From Hymenobacter convexus (GTDB lineage Bacteria > Bacteroidota > Bacteroidia > Cytophagales > Hymenobacteraceae): 64,000 bases of DNA. The position numbers and the translations under genes are program-made. The notes beneath the pieces were generated by a model, which did not search any database, had not been told where the DNA came from, and saw only the letters and a program-made list of their open reading frames with translations. This document shows, piece after piece, positions 51,791-61,591 of this stretch. The stretch is from positions 496,001 through 560,000 of the forward strand of contig NZ_JAUQON010000004.1 of the NCBI RefSeq assembly GCF_030580955.1. The letters run 5' to 3'. The number at the start of each line of letters is the position of its first letter. Within the stretch, counting starts at the first letter, position 1.

Positions 51791-52297
51791 ATGAATAAGA
51801 CTATCCTCACCGGCCTGCTGATGCTGGCCTCGGTTTCATCGGCGCTGGCTCAAACGGCGCCGGCCACTACCCCGCAACAGCCCATCATCCTGAAGGCCGA
51901 CAACATGCAGGTGCAGGCCCATTCGGCTGCCAACCGCCCCGACCGCGCCCCGGTGTACCCCGGCGGCGAGCAGGCCCTGGGCCTGTTTTTTCTGGATAAT
52001 ATAAAATATCCCGACGCCGCGCGCGTCAAACAGCTCAGCGGAATTGTGCTGGTGACGGCCACGGTGAATGCGGATGGCACGGTGAGCAACCCGGTGGTGG
52101 CCAAGTCGCTCTCGCCGGAGTGCGACGCCGAGGCCCTGCGCGTGGTGCCGCTGCTCACGGGCTGGCAACCGGCCATGCGCAAAGGCCGGCCGCTGCCCGT
52201 GCTCATTCAGCTGCCGGTGCCGTTCGGCGGCGCGGGCAACATGAAGATTGAAATGAACAACCGGCCCTCGCCCGCGTCGGGCCGGCGCGTGAAGTAA
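51791..52297 (+). CDS. TonB C-terminal-domain protein with signal peptide
   Basis: A 168-residue protein with a signal peptide ending in SALAQ instead of the membrane anchor of genuine TonB. The C-terminal ~90 residues are a TonB/TolA-like domain (NIKYPDAARVKQLSGIVLVTATVNADGTVSNPVVAKSLSPECDAEALRVVPLLTGWQPAMRKGRPLPV). Without an anchor to ExbB/ExbD it is unlikely to energise receptors and may instead bind a partner in the periplasm. Close to the symporter gene. Confidence 0.88.
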   Translation: MNKTILTGLLMLASVSSALAQTAPATTPQQPIILKADNMQVQAHSAANRPDRAPVYPGGEQALGLFFLDNIKYPDAARVKQLSGIVLVTATVNADGTVSNPVVAKSLSPECDAEALRVVPLLTGWQPAMRKGRPLPVLIQLPVPFGGAGNMKIEMNNRPSPASGRRVK

Positions 52298-52449
52298 TGG
52301 GCGGCTGACATGCCTTAAAAGCCCGTTATACTTTGCTGCGCGCTGCATGACGGGCCGTAGGGTGATGTTCCCACTCCAGCGCTTCACCCGCGCCTCATGC
52401 CCGACGGCAGAAATTGCCGCGTTATAATTAGTTGATTAGATAAGACCCG

Positions 52450-54297
52450 ATGGCCCGTAGTGGACTTAATACCAGTGGCAACGACGTTGCCGCCGACCTG
52501 CCCAAACCGAAAGTAACCCGGGAATCCCTCAAGCGCGGCCTGCGCATATTCCGCTACGTGCTGCCCTACCGCAGCAAGTTTGCCGTGGGCATGGCTTTGC
52601 TGGTGCTCAGCAGCCTGAGCACCATGTCTTTCCCGTGGATAGCCGGCAAGCTGGTGAATGCGGCCACTGGCAAGCCCTTAATATTTGGCGGGCTGGTGCT
52701 CGACATTAACCGCATTGCGTTGGGGCTTTTCCTGGTCACGGTGTTGCAGGGGCTTTTTTCGTTTGGGCGCATCTGGTTTTTCACGCAGGTGAGCGAGTTC
52801 TCGGTGCGCGACATTCGCCAGGCGCTCTACGCCAAGTTTGTGCAACTGCCCATTCCGTTCTTCGAGAAAAACCGCGTGGGGGCCATCACGTCGCGCATTA
52901 CCAGCGACGTTTCCCAGATTCAGGATTCGTTTTCGCTGACGCTGGCCGAGCTGTTCCGGCAGGTGTTTACGCTCGTGGTCGGCATTGGCTTCATCATGTT
53001 TGTGTCGTGGCGGCTGTCGGCGTTTATGCTGCTTACGTTTCCCCCCATCGTGCTGGCGGCGGGCCTGTTCGGCCGCAAAATCCGCAACCTGTCGAAGACC
53101 GTACAGCAGGAACTGGCGCACACCAACACCATTGTGGAGGAAACCCTGCAAGCCATCAATTCGGTGAAGGCCTACACCAATGAGAAGTTCGAAACCGCCC
53201 GTTACAACCTGTCCCTAGGCAAGGTGGTGCGGGCGGCGCTGCAAAGCAACCTCTACCGCGGTGGCTTTGTGTCGTTTGTCATCATCGGCCTGTTTGGCGG
53301 CATTATTCTGGTGTTGTGGCGCGGGGCCACACTGGTACACACGCCCCCGGGCGACCCCAACCACCTCGAAATCGGTGACTTGGTGACGTTCATCATCCTC
53401 ACGGCCTACATCGGTGCCTCGGTGGCCGGCTTGGGCGAGCTGTACGGCAAAGTGCAGAGCACGCTGGGCGCCTCCGAGCGCATCCTCGAAATCCTCGACG
53501 AAGCCCCCGAGCCCACCCATATCGAGCCGGCCGTGGGGCTCACGCCGGCCCGCATTCAGGGCGATATCCGGTACGAGCACGTGGCCTTCCGCTACCCCAC
53601 CCGGCCCGACGTGCCAGTGCTCAAAGACATCAACTTTCACATTGCAGCGGGCGAGAAAATTGCCCTCGTGGGCCCCAGCGGCGCGGGCAAAAGCACCATT
53701 GCCGGCCTGCTGATGCAGTTTTATCCGCTCAGCGGCGGCCGCATCGTGGTCGATGGCCACGACATAGATGCTTACGACCTCACAGCCCTGCGCCGCCACA
53801 TCGGCATTGTGCCGCAGGAAACGCTGCTCTTTGGCGGCACCATTCGCGAGAATATTGCCTACGGCAAGCCCGGCGCCAGCGACGCCGAAATCATCGAAGC
53901 GGCCGAGCGCGCCAATGCCTGGCAATTTATCCAAGCCTTCCCCGAGGCGCTCGATACGGTGGTGGGCGACCGCGGCATCAAGCTCTCGGGCGGGCAGCGC
54001 CAACGCGTGGCCATTGCCCGCGCCATCCTGAAAAACCCCGCCATCCTGATTCTGGACGAAGCCACGTCCTCCCTAGACAGCGAAAGCGAAAAGCTGGTGC
54101 AAGGCGCCCTCGACGAGCTGATGCAGCACCGCACCAGCCTCATTATCGCCCACCGCCTGAGCACCATCCGCAAAGTCGACAAAATCCTGGTCATCGACGG
54201 CGGCCGCATCGTGGAGGCCGGCTCGCACGAGGAGCTGAGCGAGCGCGAGGGCGGGCTGTATGCGAATCTGCTGCGGTTGCAGTTTGAACTGACGTAG
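52450..54297 (+). CDS. ABC exporter, MsbA/multidrug type (fused permease and ATPase)
   Basis: A 615-residue half transporter. Residues ~30-345 form a six-helix ABC membrane domain (FAVGMALLVLSSLSTMSFPWIAGK; QLPIPFFEKNRVGAITSRITSDVSQIQ). The ATPase has Walker A GPSGAGKST, Q-loop IVPQETLLFGG, signature LSGGQRQR, Walker B ILILDEATSSLD and an H-loop IIAHRL. Members flip lipids or export drugs and act as homodimers in the inner membrane. Function beyond that is open. Confidence 0.94.
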   Translation: MARSGLNTSGNDVAADLPKPKVTRESLKRGLRIFRYVLPYRSKFAVGMALLVLSSLSTMSFPWIAGKLVNAATGKPLIFGGLVLDINRIALGLFLVTVLQGLFSFGRIWFFTQVSEFSVRDIRQALYAKFVQLPIPFFEKNRVGAITSRITSDVSQIQDSFSLTLAELFRQVFTLVVGIGFIMFVSWRLSAFMLLTFPPIVLAAGLFGRKIRNLSKTVQQELAHTNTIVEETLQAINSVKAYTNEKFETARYNLSLGKVVRAALQSNLYRGGFVSFVIIGLFGGIILVLWRGATLVHTPPGDPNHLEIGDLVTFIILTAYIGASVAGLGELYGKVQSTLGASERILEILDEAPEPTHIEPAVGLTPARIQGDIRYEHVAFRYPTRPDVPVLKDINFHIAAGEKIALVGPSGAGKSTIAGLLMQFYPLSGGRIVVDGHDIDAYDLTALRRHIGIVPQETLLFGGTIRENIAYGKPGASDAEIIEAAERANAWQFIQAFPEALDTVVGDRGIKLSGGQRQRVAIARAILKNPAILILDEATSSLDSESEKLVQGALDELMQHRTSLIIAHRLSTIRKVDKILVIDGGRIVEAGSHEELSEREGGLYANLLRLQFELT

Positions 54298-54322
54298 AGC
54301 ACAATACTTATCATTTTCATGG

Positions 54323-54356
54323 AACCCGCGCCCCGAGCGCGGGTTTCGTATTTTTA
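54323..54356. repeat. 34-bp hairpin repeat, left copy flanking the toxin-antitoxin pair
   Basis: AACCCGCGCCCCGAGCGCGG-GTTTCGTATTTTTA, an intrinsic-terminator-like hairpin with T run. It differs at a single base from the copy at 54921-54954. Confidence 0.85.
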
Positions 54357-54360
54357 CCTC

Positions 54361-54600
54361 ATGGACCTCCACGCCCTCATCACCATTGACCCCGATATTC
54401 TCGGCGGTCAGCCCGTTTTTACCGGTACCCGCGTGCCCATCGAGACTCTGTTTGACCATCTGGAAGCGGGAGTTTCGGTGGACGAGTTTCTGGATGATTT
54501 CCCCACGGTTTCCAAAGCGCAGGCCATTGCGCTACTTGAAGCGGCCACCAAGCTGCTTACCTCCGCCAACGTAGCCCAACTGTATGCGGCTGTTGCTTGA
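54361..54600 (+). CDS. DUF433 antitoxin
   Basis: A 79-residue protein starting MDLHALITID; an earlier ATG runs through the hairpin repeat and is rejected. The DUF433 pattern is complete: ITIDPDILGGQPVFTGTRVPIETLFDHLEAGVSVDEFLDDFPTVSKAQAIALL. These small helical proteins (VapB45-like) act as antitoxins next to PIN-like nucleases. The stop codon lies inside the start of the toxin gene, an overlap of 17 bases. Confidence 0.93.
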   Translation: MDLHALITIDPDILGGQPVFTGTRVPIETLFDHLEAGVSVDEFLDDFPTVSKAQAIALLEAATKLLTSANVAQLYAAVA

Positions 54601-54913
54601 TGAAAACCTGCCCAAGCACTTGAAACAGGATTTCGTCGACCACGACATTTTCACGGTGCGCGACAAACAGTGGAATGGCATCAAGAACGGAGAACTCCTG
54701 AAACTGATGGTGGCTGAAGGCTTTGAGGCGCTATTGACGTTTGATAAAAACCTGCAGCACCAGCAGAATTTCGAGAAGTACACCCTAACGGTATTTGTGT
54801 TGAATGCCCCCATTAATACCTACACTGAGTTGACAAAACTTTCTACCCAAATCAACACGCTGCTGGCTGCGGGCGATTTACCGCCCGGCCCCATCATTAT
54901 TCAGGCAGGCTAA
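54584..54913 (+). CDS. DUF5615 PIN-like toxin
   Basis: A 109-residue protein. The PIN-like hallmark LLLDENLPKHLKQDF at the N-terminus gives acidic residues (DEN) and a second acidic cluster lies in EALLTFDKNLQHQQNF. Proteins of this family are toxic ribonuclease candidates paired with DUF433. Translationally coupled to the antitoxin. Confidence 0.9.
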   Translation: MRLLLDENLPKHLKQDFVDHDIFTVRDKQWNGIKNGELLKLMVAEGFEALLTFDKNLQHQQNFEKYTLTVFVLNAPINTYTELTKLSTQINTLLAAGDLPPGPIIIQAG

Positions 54914-54920
54914 ACCTAAA

Positions 54921-54954
54921 AACCCGCGCCCCAAGCGCGGGTTTCGTATTTTTA
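54921..54954. repeat. 34-bp hairpin repeat, right copy flanking the toxin-antitoxin pair
   Basis: AACCCGCGCCCCAAGCGCGG-GTTTCGTATTTTTA, eight bases after the toxin stop codon; one mismatch to the copy at 54323-54356, in the same orientation. Confidence 0.85.
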
Positions 54955-54990
54955 GCCCCTCAACAACTCTCCCTCACTCTCTCCTTACTG

Positions 54991-55887
54991 ATGAGCAAGC
55001 ACTTCCTGAGTTTCTCCGTCGCTGTGGCAACGGCCGCTACCCTGCTGGCCGCTCCGGCTGCCCACGCCCAAATCCGCACGCCCGCGGCCAGCCCCCAAAG
55101 CACCATTACGCAACGCGTGGGCCTCACTGATGTCACCATCGTGTACTCGCGGCCCAGCGCCAAGGGCCGCAGCATTTTCGGCAGCGACAACTCGTTGGTG
55201 CCGAATGGCAAGCGCTGGCGCACTGGCGCCAACGCCACCACCAGCATCAAATTCTCCGATGACGTGACCATCGAAGGCAAGAAGATTCCGGCCGGCGAGT
55301 ACGGCATCTACACCGTGCCGCGCCCCGGCGAATGGACCGTGGTGCTGAACAAAAGCCTCAAGCAGGGCGCCGACGTGGACGGTTTCAAGGACGACCAAGA
55401 CGTGGCCCGCTTCACCATTAAGCCCTACAAGGTGGCTGGCAGCAAGGTCGAAACCTTCACCATCGCCTTCACCGACCTGACGCCCGCCACCGCCAACGTG
55501 GCCATGGAGTGGGAAAACACCGGCGCTAAGTTCAAAATCACCGCCGATGTGGAAAGCAAGGTGATGGCCCAGATTGACGAGAAAGTCATCAAAGCCGCCA
55601 CTCCCGCTCCCGCCGACCTGGCCGCCGCCGCCGTGTATTACTACGACAACAACAAGGACCTGAAGCAGGCCGTGACCTGGATGGAAAAGGCCAACGCCGC
55701 CGAGCCCACCAAGTACTGGAACCTGAACACGGAAGCCAAAATCCGCCTGAAAATGAAGGATTACGCCGGTGCTACCAAAGCCGCCGAAGCCTCGAAGAAA
55801 GCCGCGCTGGCCGCCACGCCGCCGAATGGCGAGTACGTGAAAATGAACGAGGAGCTGATGGCGCAGGCCAAGAAGATGGGTAAGTAA
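54991..55887 (+). CDS. Exported DUF2911 protein with TPR-like C-terminus
   Basis: A 298-residue protein with a signal peptide (SVAVATAATLLAAPAAHAQ). DUF2911 is complete: VGLTDVTIVYSRPSAKGRSIFG..NSLVPNGKRWRTGANATTSIKFSDDVTIEGKKIPAGEYGIYTVP. The last ~90 residues are helical and TPR-like (AVYYYDNNKDLKQAVTWMEKANAAEPTKYWNLNTEAKIRLKMKDYAGATKAAEAS). Function unknown; common in Bacteroidota. Confidence 0.93.
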   Translation: MSKHFLSFSVAVATAATLLAAPAAHAQIRTPAASPQSTITQRVGLTDVTIVYSRPSAKGRSIFGSDNSLVPNGKRWRTGANATTSIKFSDDVTIEGKKIPAGEYGIYTVPRPGEWTVVLNKSLKQGADVDGFKDDQDVARFTIKPYKVAGSKVETFTIAFTDLTPATANVAMEWENTGAKFKITADVESKVMAQIDEKVIKAATPAPADLAAAAVYYYDNNKDLKQAVTWMEKANAAEPTKYWNLNTEAKIRLKMKDYAGATKAAEASKKAALAATPPNGEYVKMNEELMAQAKKMGK

Positions 55888-55894
55888 ATCGCCT

Positions 55895-56086
55895 GTCATT
55901 GCGAGTGGAGCGCAGCACAACGCGGCAATCCGTCCTCTCTCAGCGACTAGCCTTCTGAAGTGAAAAGCCCCGGCTCTGCGTAGAGACGGGGCTTTTTACG
56001 TTTTAAGAAAGTCCGTGTCACGTCTCGGAGTTGGTCACCGAGAGAGGACGGATTGCCACGTTGTGCTGCGCTCCACTCGCGATGAC
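55895..56086. repeat. Large composite palindrome, family E, with nested terminator
   Basis: Outer arms GTCATTGCGAGTGGAGCGCA-GCACAACG..GGCAATCCGTCCTCTCTC and inverse enclose ~100 bases that include an independent hairpin at 55963-55996. It fills the gap between convergent DUF2911 and CocE genes. Confidence 0.88.
55963..55996. terminator. Hairpin nested in the family E element
   Basis: AAAAGCCCC / GGGGCTTTT with T run after the plus-strand arm; suitable as a terminator in both directions. Confidence 0.85.
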
Positions 56087-56111
56087 AAGCGGGCGCGACG
56101 GGCGGCTGTTG

Positions 56112-58049
<1,938 letters not shown>

Positions 58050-58129
58050 GCCGGGCATAGATTGTAAGGCTGATGAACGGCGAAGGTAATGGCCGGCTTC
58101 GTCGCCATCAAACCCACTCCCGGACGGCG

Positions 58130-59020
58130 CTATTTCTGGCCCCGGCCCTGCATTTGCAGCAAGCGCTTCACATTGTCCACCTCAATCTCGTCGGGCTGGG
58201 TGGCGAGCACGCGGCGCAGGTCCTTGGGCGAGCGGCCACCAAACACCACCACCGTGAGGCCGGCGGCGTGGGCCTGCGCGCTTTGCTCGGGTGTCACGCG
58301 GTCGGCGTCGAGCACTACGGTATGCACCCGCTCAGTTTTGGCTACTTTCAGGCCGAAGGCAAATTCGTCGGAGGCGATTTCGAGGCCGACGCGCACCCCC
58401 GGCATAGCGGCGCGGGCCAGCGTGATGGTGGGCCCTTCCTGGGTGATGAAGAGGACTTTGGCGGGCGGTACGTGGTAGCGGGCCAGGCTGCGGGCAATCT
58501 GGCGGACGAGCAGCGGGGTGCGGTCGTGCTGATGGCCGGCGGGCAGGCACTGGTCGTCCTCATGCAGGTCGAGGTGAATGTAGGGAAAGCTGGGCCAGCG
58601 GTTGAGGCGTGCCAGGAGCGTGTCGAAGCTGATGGGGCGCTCCTTTTGGATGAGGTCGTAGGGGAAGCCGCCGCGGTAGCGGGCCTGCGTGATTTCGGCC
58701 GCGGTGCGCTGGCTGATGCAGCCCGCGGCGGTGCTGCCGTCCTCCATTTTTTGGTCGTGGTAGAGCATCACCACGCTGTCGCGGCTCATTTGCAGGTCGA
58801 TTTCCACGCCGTCGGCCCCGCGCAGCAGGGCGCGCCGAATGCCGCGCCAGCTGCTCGGCGGGCGGTAGTTGAAGGGGCTGATGGGGGTGTAAAAGCCGGA
58901 GCCGGCGTGGCCCAGCACCACCAGTTTCGGGTTGGCGACGGGCTTGGTGGCAGTGCAGGCGGCCAGCGTCATCAGGAACAATGCCAGCGCAACGGCGGGG
59001 AGTAAGCGGTATTTTCTCAT
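58130..59020 (-). CDS. Glycerophosphodiester phosphodiesterase-type lipoprotein
   Basis: A 296-residue protein with a signal peptide and good lipobox (LMTLAAC). The GDPD catalytic elements are LVVLGHAGSGFYTP (His), RGADGVEIDLQMSRDSVVMLYHDQ (acidic metal ligands and second His) and IHLDLHE. It probably hydrolyses glycerophosphodiesters from deacylated phospholipids in the envelope. The first motif reads HAG where HRG is usual; the replacement could alter activity. Confidence 0.88.
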   Translation of the reverse strand: MRKYRLLPAVALALFLMTLAACTATKPVANPKLVVLGHAGSGFYTPISPFNYRPPSSWRGIRRALLRGADGVEIDLQMSRDSVVMLYHDQKMEDGSTAAGCISQRTAAEITQARYRGGFPYDLIQKERPISFDTLLARLNRWPSFPYIHLDLHEDDQCLPAGHQHDRTPLLVRQIARSLARYHVPPAKVLFITQEGPTITLARAAMPGVRVGLEIASDEFAFGLKVAKTERVHTVVLDADRVTPEQSAQAHAAGLTVVVFGGRSPKDLRRVLATQPDEIEVDNVKRLLQMQGRGQK

Positions 59021-59080
59021 GCAAAAGCGAAAGCCCGGCGCGGGCCGGTGATGGGCTGAACGGTAATGGGCAATTGGGGT

Positions 59081-59206
59081 TGTAGAGACGCGATACTTCG
59101 CGTCTCCGGCGTTGGATAGGTGGCATCAAAGCGGCATTTCAAAGCCATTCCGTACCGTTTTACCCAAGCCGTTCAACGAGGAGACGCGAAGTGTCGCGTC
59201 TCTACA
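59081..59206. repeat. Intergenic palindrome, family C
   Basis: TGTAGAGACGCGATACTTCG-CGTCTCC pairs with GGAGACGCGAAGTGTCGCGT-CTCTACA around a ~70-base spacer. Each arm also contains a smaller inverted GAGACGCGA..TCGCGTCTC. Located between the GDPD and PAP2 genes. Confidence 0.88.
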
Positions 59207-59843
59207 TTTCCACCGGCCGCGGCCTGTCCAGCAGGCTAAACAGGAAGGTGTAGGCCACCACCAGCCAGGCCGAAAACCACACGTCGGACGGGTAGTGCGC
59301 GCCCATCACCAGCCGCCCTAGCATGATGAGGCCCGGCAGCACCAGCAGCGGCACCCGCCAGCGCGGAAACGCCAGCGCCAGCGGCCAGAACAGGCTAAAA
59401 TAGATGGCGGTGTGCGTCGAAGGGAACGAGTCGTTGTGCGGGCCGGTGGCCCACAGCCCGGTGCCCGGGTAGCCGCCGCTGAAAAGCACCTCCGGCCGCA
59501 GCCGGTGCACCGTGCCCTTGAGCACGTTGGAGGTGCCCTGGCTGGCAATGTGGGTGAGCAGCACGATGAGCGCCAGCGTGCCCCAGCGGCGCTTCAGCAC
59601 CCAGCGGCCCAACACAAACAGGACCAACAATGCCAGATACAGCACCGGCAACTTAAGCATGTGGGTGCTCACGGCCGCTTCGTAGGCCGTATCGGCGGCC
59701 GCGGTGTAGGCCGAGAAAAGCGGCTCGGCCCAGCCGGTGTGCCGGTGAACAAACAGGGTAATCGGCTGGTCGAGGAACAGGATGAGCAGCGCGCAGGCGG
59801 GCAGCGTGAGGGCCGTGAAGAGGAGAAACTGGCGAAGCGTCAT
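59202..59843 (-). CDS. PAP2-family membrane phosphatase
   Basis: A 213-residue protein starting MTLRQFLLFTAL; an upstream in-frame start overlaps a palindrome. Six membrane helices. Motifs are LKGTVHRLRPE (K..RP), DSFPSTHTAIYFS (PSxHT rather than PSGH) and MLGRLVMGAHYPSDVWF (His-Asp pair). Predicted lipid phosphate phosphatase with active site on the periplasmic side. Shares the fold but little sequence with the PAP2 at 39681. Confidence 0.9.
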   Translation of the reverse strand: MTLRQFLLFTALTLPACALLILFLDQPITLFVHRHTGWAEPLFSAYTAAADTAYEAAVSTHMLKLPVLYLALLVLFVLGRWVLKRRWGTLALIVLLTHIASQGTSNVLKGTVHRLRPEVLFSGGYPGTGLWATGPHNDSFPSTHTAIYFSLFWPLALAFPRWRVPLLVLPGLIMLGRLVMGAHYPSDVWFSAWLVVAYTFLFSLLDRPRPVEM

Positions 59844-59852
59844 GGAGTGAAT

Positions 59853-59943
59853 GTAGCGCGGACTTTTAGTCCGCGAGTCCAAACGGCGCGGGTCAAAACA
59901 AGTTTTCAGGGTTTGTTACTCGCGGACTAAAAGTCCGCGCTAC
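59853..59943. repeat. Intergenic palindrome, family D (GTAGCGCGGACTTTTAGTCC)
   Basis: GTAGCGCGGACTTTTAGTCC-GCGAGT pairs with ACTCGCGGACTAAAAGTCCG-CGCTAC; each arm contains an inner GGACT..AGTCC palindrome. It abuts the stop codon of aspartate kinase. Confidence 0.9.
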
Positions 59944-59945
59944 TT

Positions 59946-61322
59946 CTACCCCAGCGCCTGGTTCAGGGCGATGATGGCCGTTTCGTAGTCCTCGCGTCCC
60001 ACGATGAACTGAATGTTCACCTTGCGCAGGGCAAAGCCGGCGCTGCGGATGTTGATGCCGGCATCGGCCAGGGCCTTGGCGGCGCGGGCCAGTAGGCCGG
60101 GCTCGTCGATGTTGGAGCCGATGAGGCAGACCAGGGCGGCGGTTTGCACGGTCACGTTCTCGTACTTGGCTTCGAGGGCGGCCATGAGCTGGGGCTTGAG
60201 GTCCTTTTCCCAGATGAGCAGCGTGATGCTGTTGGCGCTGGTGGCCTTGAAGATGTAGCTCACGCCGAGGTCGAAAAACACCTGCATCAGGTGCAGGTCG
60301 AAGCCGGCGGCGCCCACCATCAGCGGGTCGTGGATGTCGATGATGACGACTTTGTCGGTGCCGGTGATGACTTCGATGTGCTTATCCTTCGACACAAAAT
60401 CGCGGGTGATGAGCGTGCCGGGGTGGTCGGGCTCGAAGGTGTTTTTGATGCGCAGGTTAATGGCGTTTATCTCCAGCGGCTTCGAGGCCTTGGGATGAAT
60501 GGCCTCCATGCCCACGTCGGCCAGCTGGTCGGCCACGTCGTAGTTGGTGAAGCCGATGGGCCGCACTTGGTCCACGCCCACCAGGTTGGGGTCGGCCGAG
60601 CTGAGGTGGTACTCCTTGTGAATAATGGCCTCCTGCGGGTGCACGGCCACGGCAATCTTGCTGAAGGTGACTTCCGAATACCCCCTATCAAACTCGCGCA
60701 TGATGCCCTCCGTGCCCTTGGTGTAGCCGGTGGCGATGCAGATGGTTTTCGGAAAATCGATGTCGGCAAAGGCCTGGCGGATGCGCTCGTCAATGGTCAG
60801 GGCCTGAGCATCATCGAAGCCGCTGAGGTCGACCAGAGTGGCGTGCACGCCCCGGTTTTGCAGGATGTTCACCGAGTTGAAGGCCGAGTGCGCCTCCCCT
60901 ATCGAGGCCAGGATTTCGCGGGCCGCCTGCAGGATGTTGGCGCTATTGACGTAGCCCGAGGCCAGCACGTTCACGAGGCTGTCGAGGTACACCTGGGCCT
61001 GGTCGACGCGCTGCTGGATGAAGGCATCGGCCACGGCCAGGTTCAGGCCCAGCGCCTCGTAGTTCTTGTTCAGCTCCTTGAGCTTGTCGGCCACCTGCTG
61101 CAGCGCCGAGCGAAACTCCTGGTGCTGGGTGATGCGGTGGTAGACGCCGGGCTCGCCGGTTTTCTTGTTCTCGAGCAGCCAGTTGGTGACATTGGCGTAG
61201 GCCGACACCACGAACACGCGATTATAGAGGGCCGCGCCTTCGCGCTTGTGGAAGATAATGTTGTCGAGGACGTCGGCGAAGGCGGTCATCGAGGTACCGC
61301 CGATTTTTTCAACTGTGAGCAT
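59946..61322 (-). CDS. Aspartate kinase
   Basis: A 458-residue monofunctional kinase. The N-terminal motif VEKIGGTSMTAF, the catalytic-region segments FVVSAYANVTNWLL, ATGYTKGTEGIMREFDRGYSEVTFSKIA and the PTxxxxAxP-equivalent MEAIHPKASKPLEINAINLRIKNTFEPDHPGTLI are all present. Two ACT domains follow (~300-458: ALVCLIGSNIDEPGLLARAAKALADAGINIRS). It phosphorylates aspartate, the first step to lysine, threonine and methionine. The VEKIGGTSM start resembles ectoine-associated aspartate kinases, but no ectoine genes are present here. Confidence 0.93.
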   Translation of the reverse strand: MLTVEKIGGTSMTAFADVLDNIIFHKREGAALYNRVFVVSAYANVTNWLLENKKTGEPGVYHRITQHQEFRSALQQVADKLKELNKNYEALGLNLAVADAFIQQRVDQAQVYLDSLVNVLASGYVNSANILQAAREILASIGEAHSAFNSVNILQNRGVHATLVDLSGFDDAQALTIDERIRQAFADIDFPKTICIATGYTKGTEGIMREFDRGYSEVTFSKIAVAVHPQEAIIHKEYHLSSADPNLVGVDQVRPIGFTNYDVADQLADVGMEAIHPKASKPLEINAINLRIKNTFEPDHPGTLITRDFVSKDKHIEVITGTDKVVIIDIHDPLMVGAAGFDLHLMQVFFDLGVSYIFKATSANSITLLIWEKDLKPQLMAALEAKYENVTVQTAALVCLIGSNIDEPGLLARAAKALADAGINIRSAGFALRKVNIQFIVGREDYETAIIALNQALG

Positions 61323-61420
61323 GTGCTAGCGGGCGCCTCACCCCCCGGCCCCCTCTCAGGTGGAGAGGTGGAGCCACGGCGGCGCGGACACGGAGGATAA
61401 TAATTTAATCACAAAAGAAC

Positions 61421-61506
61421 GTCATGCAGAGCGCAGCGAAGCATCTTGCGTGCAGAAGTAATCAATTACTACTGCACGCAAGATGCTTCGCTGCGCTCTG
61501 CATGAC
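61421..61506. repeat. Intergenic palindrome, family B variant
   Basis: GTCATGCAGAGCGCAGCGAA-GCATCTTGCGTGCAG and a perfect inverse; both arms share GCAGAGCGCAGCGAAG and CTTGCGTGCAG where usual copies read GCTGAGCGCAGCCGAAG and CTCTACCGC. Confidence 0.92.
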
Positions 61507-61513
61507 GAGCAAT

Positions 61514-61585
61514 GTAGCGTGGACTCTGCGAGTCCGCGCCCGGGCGAACATCCTGCAATGCGCGGACTCACAGAGTCCACGCTAC
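61514..61585. repeat. Intergenic palindrome, family D
   Basis: GTAGCGTGGACTCTGCGAGT-CCGCG pairs with CGCGGACTCACAGAGTCCAC-GCTAC; just after the family B element, between aspartate kinase and the PIG-L gene. Confidence 0.88.
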
Positions 61586-61591
61586 AAGCTG

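Noticed and set aside
54323..54954. The hairpin-flanked toxin-antitoxin pair as an insertion sequence
   Set aside because: The flanking repeats are direct, not inverted, and no transposase is encoded; only a two-gene module lies between them.
60144..61400. Plus-strand frame of 418 codons opposite aspartate kinase
   Set aside because: Antisense shadow of a well-supported enzyme gene.
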